Assembly (NCBI GenBank): GCA_049281195.1
Contig: JBAPRR010000407.1
Span: 1-13,862 of the forward strand
DNA from: JBAPRR01 sp049281195
GTDB taxonomy: Bacteria; Actinomycetota; Acidimicrobiia; Acidimicrobiales; CAVXTF01
Length of the DNA stretch: 13,862 nt
Reading direction: 5' to 3'
A program made the translations under genes and the position numbers. Below the pieces are notes generated by a model that was given only the letters and a program-made list of their open reading frames with translations, made no database searches and was not told where the DNA came from. This document shows, piece after piece, positions 7,988 through 13,100 of this stretch (positions are counted from its first letter, which is position 1; the number at the start of each line of letters is the position of its first letter).

Positions 7988-8011
7988 TCTATACACGGTT
8001 CTTGTTCCGTG
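7988..8011 (-). promoter_or_regulatory. Possible promoter/operator of the 2-hydroxyacid dehydrogenase gene
   Basis: Minus-strand TATAGA (7993-7988) lies just before the dehydrogenase start and could be a -10 element. No clear -35 is seen. Immediately upstream is the inverted repeat CACGG-N8-CCGTG (7994-8011), in the spacer shared with the DAC-domain gene. This is a weak, pattern-only call. Confidence 0.22.
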
Positions 8012-8103
8012 CTCCTACCGCCGCTTCGGAGTCCGTCTTGCGAATGGCGACATTAGGGTGACCCGGTGTCGACCGCGAGCGCACAGTGTGATTGACGAGA
8101 CCG

Positions 8104-9057
8104 ATGGCTGAGAACTCCCGGCGCCGGCGCGACCGCATTGCCGAGGACCTCCGCGAACTGGGCGTGGCTTTCGACGGAGACGAGGCGGGCACGATCACCC
8201 TCGAAGAGATCGACGAGGCGCTGCATCCAATCCCGCACGAGCGAATGGTGCCGACCACCGGAACAGTGGTGACGCCTGCCACGGATCCGACGACCTGGGA
8301 TCAGTTCACCCGGTTGCGCATCGCCACGGTCTCCGCAGTGGACCACTCGATTCGGGCCGCCCGCCGGTTCGCCGACGGGCAGTCGACCTGGCTGTTGCGT
8401 CGCGATCCGGAAACAACTCAATGGCTGTTCTTCGATCGCCCCGCGGGGTCGGAGCGGGACCTGGTGATCCTCGCCCGCTCGCTCGGAGCGACGATCGTCC
8501 AACGTGACAGCGGCGGAGTAATCCGGGTGGTCGGCGCCTTCGGGGTTATCCGATGGGAGCGCTACACCTGGCACCATGAGCCCCCCGTGCGCTCGATGGT
8601 CGAGCGGGTGGCAGACGAATCACCGGCCCACCAACAGGCGACCATCGAATCGTTGCTCACCTTCGCCGTGCACGACCTGGGTGCGGCGGGGATCGGGGCT
8701 CTGCTCGTGTACCGGACCACCGACACCCCTGGCCCTGTCGTGGAGGAGCGGCTGGCGCCTCCACCCGAGCTGTGTATCGACGAACCGTTGCATCTTGCTC
8801 CGCTCCGCCACGCGCTGGCCCAAACCGACGGTGCGGCGATCTTCGATGTCAGCGGAACGTTGCGCCGACTGGGCGTGCGGTTGGTCCCCAGCAGAAAGGC
8901 CGAGGCAGCCATCGATCCCCTCGGCGGCACCAGGCACACTTCGGCGCGCCGTTACAGCTTCGATGATCCCGTTTCATTGGTTATCGCCGTAAGTGACTCC
9001 GGGCCGGTGTCGGTGTTGCGGGGCGGAGAGGTCCTGGCGACGTCGCGCACCCGGTGA
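8104..9057 (+). CDS. Diadenylate cyclase (DisA_N/DAC) domain protein with novel N-terminal domain
   Basis: A 317-residue protein whose C-terminal part, from about residue 180, matches the DAC domain that makes cyclic di-AMP from two ATP. It shows helix ESLLTFAVHDLGAAGIGALLVY, then TDGAAIF with the DGA motif (242-244), GGTRHTSARRYS with GTRH (275-278), and the terminal strands SLVIAVSDSGPVSVLRGGE. The region before it (about 1-170) contains a charged N-terminal helix and an alpha/beta segment (SIRAARRFADGQSTWLLRRD, LVILARSLGATIVQRDS); I do not recognise it and infer a sensor or regulatory domain. There are no membrane helices, unlike CdaA, and no helix-hairpin-helix DNA-binding C-terminus, unlike DisA. 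The third residue of the canonical RHR motif is Thr279. The start is uncertain: TTG 8092 is in frame, and neither start has a clear ribosome site. A shared fold is near certain; catalytic activity is likely but untested. Confidence 0.85.
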   Translation: MAENSRRRRDRIAEDLRELGVAFDGDEAGTITLEEIDEALHPIPHERMVPTTGTVVTPATDPTTWDQFTRLRIATVSAVDHSIRAARRFADGQSTWLLRRDPETTQWLFFDRPAGSERDLVILARSLGATIVQRDSGGVIRVVGAFGVIRWERYTWHHEPPVRSMVERVADESPAHQQATIESLLTFAVHDLGAAGIGALLVYRTTDTPGPVVEERLAPPPELCIDEPLHLAPLRHALAQTDGAAIFDVSGTLRRLGVRLVPSRKAEAAIDPLGGTRHTSARRYSFDDPVSLVIAVSDSGPVSVLRGGEVLATSRTR

Positions 9058-9110
9058 CGGCGTGCGCCCCGCGCGCAAACTGGTCGAGTGCCTGATCGGC
9101 GCCCGGGCGA

Positions 9111-9165
9111 CCGGGCTGACATCGCGCTCCTGCACGCTGCTGCGGATTTCGATGTCATGGCCCGG
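9111..9165. terminator. Large imperfect inverted repeat between convergent genes
   Basis: CCGGGCTGACATCG (9111-9124) pairs with CGATGTCA-tg-GCCCGG (9150-9165): 14 base pairs with one 2-nt bulge around a 25-nt loop. It sits in the 156-bp gap between the DAC-domain gene and the convergent anchored-protein gene. A bidirectional terminator or 3'-UTR stability element is the simplest reading. A 10-bp palindrome, CGCCCGGGCG, lies just before it. Nothing else is seen in 9058-9213. Confidence 0.45.
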
Positions 9166-9213
9166 CACGCCCCGCTCATCTTGGATGGAGCCTGACCAGA
9201 TTTGCGTCGGGAG

Positions 9214-9786
9214 CTACAGGCTCAGAGTTGAACCCGAGGTGGTCGTGCTCGACGAGCCGCTCGTGGAGGAGGACCCGGTCGACTTTTTGCCGTTGCCCAG
9301 TGGATGGAACGGACCGACCTTGAAGATGTACAAGGCGTTGCCGGAGTCGGACACGACGATCACGTTCTCGCCCTTGGTCGGGACTCCCGCCTTGGGCATG
9401 TGGGTTTTGCTGGTGACGGCTTCAGACACCTGCATGCCATCGGGACGGAGCACCGTGATCCCGGAGCTCGAGATCGAGCTGACCGTGCCGCGGTCGAAGT
9501 CGATGGTCACGAAACCGTTCTTGGTGTCGATCTCGATCGAGCCGGAAACTGCCCGGCGGAGCACCGCACGTGCCCGCTGGTAGGGCTGTCGGATCTTCGG
9601 GGTGGTCGAGGTGCCCGAGGCCGGGGTCGTGCTCGTGGCCACCTGGGCGACCGTCGTACCACTCGAGCTCGAGGTCAGCCCGTAGGAGACGCCTGCGACG
9701 CTGGCGGCGGAAATCAGTCCGATCCCCCCGAGCAGCAGAGCACGCCGCCCCACCCGGCTCGCCTTCACTGCCTTCATCGGTTCCAT
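9214..9786 (-). CDS. Small membrane-anchored or exported protein of unknown function
   Basis: A 190-residue protein I cannot assign to a named family. Residues 10-36 (SRVGRRALLLGGIGLISAAS and onward) form a basic then hydrophobic segment with a twin arginine, consistent with a signal peptide or a single N-terminal anchor. A Ser/Thr-rich linker (about 39-63) follows, then a compact beta-rich domain (about 80-158: SIEIDTKNGFVTIDFDRGTV, ITVLRPDG, ENVIVVSDSG, LYIFKVG). The protein ends in a Ser/Thr/Gly-rich low-complexity tail (169-190). Alternating short strands with Gly turns recall DUF5666-like beta-barrel modules, but that is only a resemblance. ATG 9786 is chosen for its AGGAG-type ribosome site; ATG 9777 is an alternative. 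It is convergent to the DAC-domain gene and divergent from the PLP enzyme gene. Confidence 0.75.
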   Translation of the reverse strand: MEPMKAVKASRVGRRALLLGGIGLISAASVAGVSYGLTSSSSGTTVAQVATSTTPASGTSTTPKIRQPYQRARAVLRRAVSGSIEIDTKNGFVTIDFDRGTVSSISSSGITVLRPDGMQVSEAVTSKTHMPKAGVPTKGENVIVVSDSGNALYIFKVGPFHPLGNGKKSTGSSSTSGSSSTTTSGSTLSL

Positions 9787-9791
9787 CTCTT

Positions 9792-9797
9792 CTCCTC
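9792..9797 (-). promoter_or_regulatory. Ribosome binding site deciding the start of the anchored-protein gene
   Basis: Minus-strand GAGGAG five bases before the ATG at 9786. It rules out the longer frame that begins at 9888. The remainder of the spacer (9798-9956) holds only a short hairpin, GGCCC (9814-9818) with GGGCC (9824-9828), in what would be the 5' leader of this gene. Confidence 0.65.
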
Positions 9798-9956
9798 TAT
9801 TCAGATTCCACAAGGCCCCAGTTGGGCCCCGGCGTCGGGCACGCCCGCTCTTCAGCCGGCTCCCCTGTCGCAGATCCCATGTAAACAAGCGGGCGTGAGT
9901 TCCCGATGAACCAATTGTTAGGAAAGCGTGATGGACCCAGTAATTGAGACCCCCAC

Positions 9957-10943
9957 ATGAGACTTCATGACCTGACCACCCCGACGGCCGTGGTCGAGCA
10001 CCGGGTGCTCCAATCGAATCTCGAGACCATGGCCGGAGCGCTTCCGGGCGCCAGGCTCAGGCCCCATGTGAAAGCCCACAAATGCACTTCGCTCGCCCGG
10101 ATGCAGTCGGAGCTCGGCCATCACCGGTTCACCTGCGCAACCATTCGCGAGATGGAGGGCATGGCCGCAGCGGGTCTCGGATCCGACCTGCTGCTCGCAA
10201 ACGAGGTTCTCGACGCTGATCGCATGGGCAGGCTGGTCGCATCCGGAGCGAACGTATCGCTCGCCGTCGATTCAGAAGAGACCATCGACGTGGCCGCTCG
10301 AGCCGGGGTGGCACGGGTGCTGATGGATGTGAACGTGGGGCTCCCCCGCTGCGGATGCGCGCCCGATGACGCCGGACGCCTGGCCGACATGGCCCGAAAT
10401 CGTGGACTGGTGGTGGCAGGAGTGATGGGTTACGAGGGACATGTGGTCGGGGTCAGCGAGCGCCAGCAGCGCATAACCGGAACAGAGGAGTCGATGGCCC
10501 TTCTCCTCCACGCGCATCGCCAGGTGGGGGGAGACATCATCTCCGCCGGCGGTACCGGCACTTACGACATCAACACGTGGGCCACCGAGATTCAGGCCGG
10601 AAGCTACGCCTTGATGGATACCGCTTATGGGGGCCTGGGCCTGCCGTTTCAGCAGGCTCTGACGATTCTTTCGACCGTCGTGTCTTCGAACTTGGAATGG
10701 GCGGTGTGTGACGCAGGCCTGAAGTCCCTCGGTATGGACCACGGAAATCCGACCATCGAGGACCATCAGGTGTGGTTCTGCTCGGACGAGCACATCACCT
10801 TCTCGCCGCCGGAACCCGTCGGGACGCGCCTGCGCGTCATACCGGCGCATGTGGACCCCACGGTCGCCTACCACGCCGCGATGCACATCTGCGACGGCGA
10901 AGATGTGGTCGAAACCTGGCCGGTCGACCTCAGAGGCTGGTGA
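9957..10943 (+). CDS. D-threonine aldolase-type PLP enzyme (fold III, alanine racemase N-terminal domain)
   Basis: A 328-residue pyridoxal-phosphate enzyme of the D-threonine aldolase / D-serine dehydratase family (alanine-racemase-like barrel). RPHVKAHK (35-42) carries the PLP Lys39 in the family's first-strand motif. GVMGYEGHVVG (155-165), SAGGTGTYDI (196-205) and EIQAGSYALMD (211-221) are phosphate- and substrate-site blocks. In the C-terminal domain PAHVDPTV has His298 and Asp300 in the metal-binding His-x-Asp arrangement reported for D-threonine aldolase; D-serine dehydratases have His-x-Cys there. The metal would support retro-aldol cleavage of D-3-hydroxy amino acids to glycine and an aldehyde. 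The length is somewhat short for the family. The ATG start has only a weak ribosome site. It may serve D-amino-acid catabolism; it is a stand-alone gene convergent to rdgB. Confidence 0.88.
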   Translation: MRLHDLTTPTAVVEHRVLQSNLETMAGALPGARLRPHVKAHKCTSLARMQSELGHHRFTCATIREMEGMAAAGLGSDLLLANEVLDADRMGRLVASGANVSLAVDSEETIDVAARAGVARVLMDVNVGLPRCGCAPDDAGRLADMARNRGLVVAGVMGYEGHVVGVSERQQRITGTEESMALLLHAHRQVGGDIISAGGTGTYDINTWATEIQAGSYALMDTAYGGLGLPFQQALTILSTVVSSNLEWAVCDAGLKSLGMDHGNPTIEDHQVWFCSDEHITFSPPEPVGTRLRVIPAHVDPTVAYHAAMHICDGEDVVETWPVDLRGW

Positions 10944-10961
10944 GCGGCGGCTGGTGAGCGG
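10935..10961 (+). repeat. 14-bp tandem duplication across a stop codon
   Basis: GGCTGGTGAGCGG occurs at 10935-10947 and again at 10949-10961 (period 14). The first copy contains the last two codons (Gly-Trp) and the TGA of the aldolase-type gene; the second lies in the 23-nt convergent gap before the rdgB stop. It looks like a small slippage duplication with no effect on the protein. Confidence 0.8.
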
Positions 10962-10981
10962 GCCGGTCAGTCAGAGCCGGC
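10962..10981. terminator. Weak hairpin between convergent genes
   Basis: GCCGG (10962-10966) and CCGGC (10977-10981) form a 5-bp stem around a 10-nt loop that contains the rdgB stop codon. It is the only candidate terminator in the 23-nt gap, and is weak. Confidence 0.25.
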
Positions 10982-11620
10982 GTCGTGCTGTCTCATCAAA
11001 CCGACGGCCAGGGCGCGAAACGCCTTGCCGCGATGAGACAGGGAGTGCTTTTCGGACGCCGTCATCTCGGCGAAGGTCCGACCGTCTCCGGCCTCGGGGA
11101 TGAAGACCGGGTCGTAGCCGAATCCCCCGGTTCCCACCGCCTGTGAAGCGATGTGCCCGTCGACCACTCCCTCCGCCACGATGCTCGTGCCGTCGGGAAA
11201 GTATGCGACCGCGACGGTGACGAAGCTGGCCGAGCGGTCTTCGGCCGTCTCCGCCGACACGCGCGCGAGCTCGCTCAGCAGTTTGGCCACATTGTCGGCG
11301 TAGGTGGCGTGCTCTCCTGAGTAGCGCGCCGAGTACACACCGGGCGCACCATCGAGAGCGTCGACCGACAGACCGGTGTCATCGGCAATGGCCGGCATTC
11401 CCGTCGCCTCACTCACGGCGACGGCTTTCAAAAGTGCGTTCTCTTCGAGGGTGTCGCCGGTCTCTTCCACCTCGGGTACGGAATCAGGACGCGGCACCAG
11501 GCTGATCGCGTCACCGGCAACGCTCTTCACGATCGCGACGATCTCTGCGGCTTTGTCCTTGTTCGCGCTCGCCAGCACGAACTGGATCGCCGAGGTGCCG
11601 TTGCGCGAGGCGTCGGTCAT
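10967..11620 (-). CDS. rdgB: Non-canonical purine NTP pyrophosphatase (RdgB/HAM1 family)
   Basis: A 217-residue house-cleaning enzyme hydrolysing dITP, ITP and XTP to monophosphates, keeping deaminated purines out of DNA and RNA. The family motifs are in order: LASANKDKAAEI (16-27), EETGDTLEENALLKA (52-66), ADDTGLSVDALDGAPGVYSA (79-98) with the Asp pair 80-81 for Mg2+, GFGYDPVF (166-173) and EKHSLSHRGKAF (190-201). The length is normal. The start ATG overlaps the rph stop (ATGA), indicating translational coupling. The frame is open 104 codons further upstream, inside rph, and is rejected. The start-proximal DASRNGTS extends slightly beyond the usual N-terminus. It is the last gene of the minus-strand operon; the rph-rdgB pairing is widespread. 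Confidence 0.95.
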   Translation of the reverse strand: MTDASRNGTSAIQFVLASANKDKAAEIVAIVKSVAGDAISLVPRPDSVPEVEETGDTLEENALLKAVAVSEATGMPAIADDTGLSVDALDGAPGVYSARYSGEHATYADNVAKLLSELARVSAETAEDRSASFVTVAVAYFPDGTSIVAEGVVDGHIASQAVGTGGFGYDPVFIPEAGDGRTFAEMTASEKHSLSHRGKAFRALAVGLMRQHDAGSD

Positions 11621-12372
11621 CGTGGTTTCGGCGGCTCCGCGAGCACCTGCTTTTGGGCTCCGATCAGCTCGTCGATGCCGAGACGGGCGAGGCTCAGCAT
11701 CTCCTCGAGCTCGCCGGCGGTGAAGGGCATTCCCTCCGCGGTCCCCTGAACCTCGATGTACTTGCCCGATCCGGTCATCACGACGTTCATGTCGACCTCG
11801 GCGCGTGCGTCCTCGCTGTAGTCGAGATCGAGCATCGGGGTCGCATCCACTACGCCGACGGATACCGCGGCGCAGGGCTCGGTCAGCGGGTGTTGGCGGA
11901 TCTGTCCCTTGTCCATCAGGCGGGTGAAGCAATCATGAAGCGCAACGTAAGCACCGCAGATGCTCGCGGTGCGGGTTCCTCCGTCAGCCTGCAGGACGTC
12001 GCAGTCCACTGTGACCTGCATCTCTCCGACGGCCACCAGGTCCGTGACCGCGCGCAAGGACCTACCGATCAGGCGCTGGATCTCCTGGGTGCGCCCCGAC
12101 TGCTTGCCCTTGGCCGCTTCGCGGCTTATGCGTTCGGCCGACGAGCCCGGAAGCAGCGAGTATTCGGCCGTCACCCAGCCCTTGCCGCCTCCCCGCATCC
12201 ACGGCGGCACGCGCTCTTCGACCGAGGCCGTACACAGAACCCTGGTCTGCCCGGTTGTAACCAACACAGAGCCCGGTGCGAATACCGTGAAATCACGTTC
12301 GAACGTTGCCGGTCTGCGCTGGTCGGCAGTGCGCCCGTCACGGCGCAGCGTCCGCGGATCCGCCTCGCTCAT
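11617..12372 (-). CDS. rph: Ribonuclease PH
   Basis: A 251-residue phosphorolytic 3'-5' exoribonuclease that trims tRNA 3' ends and forms a hexameric ring. The diagnostic blocks are present: RRDGR (10-14), GQTRVLCTASVEERVPPW (41-58), GKGWVTAEYSLLPGSSAER (63-81), SGRTQEIQRLIGRSLRAV (92-109) with the phosphate-binding Arg region, VDCDVLQADGGTRTASI (122-138) and LDYSEDARAEVDMNVVMTG (183-201), then EVQGTAEG. The length fits the family and there is no sign of decay. ATG 12372 overlaps the stop of the upstream MBL gene by 4 nt, and its own stop overlaps the rdgB start by 4 nt, so the three are almost certainly cotranslated from one message. Confidence 0.97.
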   Translation of the reverse strand: MSEADPRTLRRDGRTADQRRPATFERDFTVFAPGSVLVTTGQTRVLCTASVEERVPPWMRGGGKGWVTAEYSLLPGSSAERISREAAKGKQSGRTQEIQRLIGRSLRAVTDLVAVGEMQVTVDCDVLQADGGTRTASICGAYVALHDCFTRLMDKGQIRQHPLTEPCAAVSVGVVDATPMLDLDYSEDARAEVDMNVVMTGSGKYIEVQGTAEGMPFTAGELEEMLSLARLGIDELIGAQKQVLAEPPKPR

Positions 12373-13100
12373 ACCGTGTACCCGCGCCCCACCGAAGCCT
12401 GCTCCACCGGTCCGCCGAATGTCTTCCGCGCTTCTGCACCAACATCATCGCGAGAGATGACAGGCGAACAATGCGTGATCAAGAGGCGTCTTATGCCCGC
12501 CTCACGCGCCAGCTGCCCAGTTTGCCGACCGCTCATATGCCCAGCTGTCCCTTCGTATTCCTGCGTATAGGTGGCTTCATAAAGGGCGAGGTCGAAGTGG
12601 GAGCCGAGCTCCTTGAACGACCAACCCGGCCCGGTGTCGGCAGAGTAGCCGAGTGTGCGTCCGGCACCGTCGACGCGCACGGCGTAGGTGACAGGTGGGT
12701 GGTCCGTGCGCGAGAAACTGAGCGACAACCTGCCGACGGTCACCGGGGTCGACTCCCCGATCTCTTCGAACTCCAAGACGCCGGCGGTTTCCTGGAGAAG
12801 GTTCTCCGCTATGCCCGGCGCAGATATGACGCGAACCGGACCCCACGGAGGGTTGGCCGTCCATCTTCCTGCGGTGAGGAACCCGTCGATGTCGGTCCAG
12901 TGATCTCCATGCGAATGGGTGAGCACGATCGCGTTCACGCTTCGGGGATCGCAGAACCTCTGAAGATTGGCGAAGGTCCCCGGCCCCGCATCTATCCAGA
13001 TGGTGGTCCCAGAATCCCACTCGCGCACCAGGTAACCGCTGGCCGCTCCACCGGCAGAGGCATGGCTCCCGTCGCAACCGAGGACCGTGAGCGTCAGCAC
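12369..13100 (-). CDS. MBL-fold metallo-hydrolase, Rv1339-like (putative cyclic nucleotide phosphodiesterase)
   Basis: A 243-residue metallo-beta-lactamase-fold hydrolase. LGCDGSHASAGGAASGYLV (7-25) is the N-terminal signature of the RNase Z/phosphodiesterase-like branch. THSHGDHWTDI (61-71) is the di-metal motif HxHxDH. SRTDHPPVTYAV, GYSADTGPG and LLITHCSP supply the remaining expected ligands. Its position directly before rph-rdgB matches the M. tuberculosis order Rv1339-rphA-Rv1341; Rv1339 has been reported as an atypical class II cAMP phosphodiesterase, so the same role is plausible here by synteny and fold. A GTG start at 13100 is chosen because the motif-rich region begins there; it overlaps the upstream MurD-like gene's stop by 7 nt. 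The frame is open to 13640 but antisense-like residues there are rejected. RNA processing is an alternative role. Confidence 0.9.
   Translation of the reverse strand: MLTLTVLGCDGSHASAGGAASGYLVREWDSGTTIWIDAGPGTFANLQRFCDPRSVNAIVLTHSHGDHWTDIDGFLTAGRWTANPPWGPVRVISAPGIAENLLQETAGVLEFEEIGESTPVTVGRLSLSFSRTDHPPVTYAVRVDGAGRTLGYSADTGPGWSFKELGSHFDLALYEATYTQEYEGTAGHMSGRQTGQLAREAGIRRLLITHCSPVISRDDVGAEARKTFGGPVEQASVGRGYTV

Noticed and set aside
11621..11932. 104-codon upstream extension of the rdgB frame
   Set aside because: Arg-rich out-of-frame translation of rph; the ATGA overlap start gives a normal RdgB length.
11653..12570. Plus-strand open frame of 305 codons
   Set aside because: Antisense to rph and the end of the MBL gene; both of those have clear catalytic motifs.
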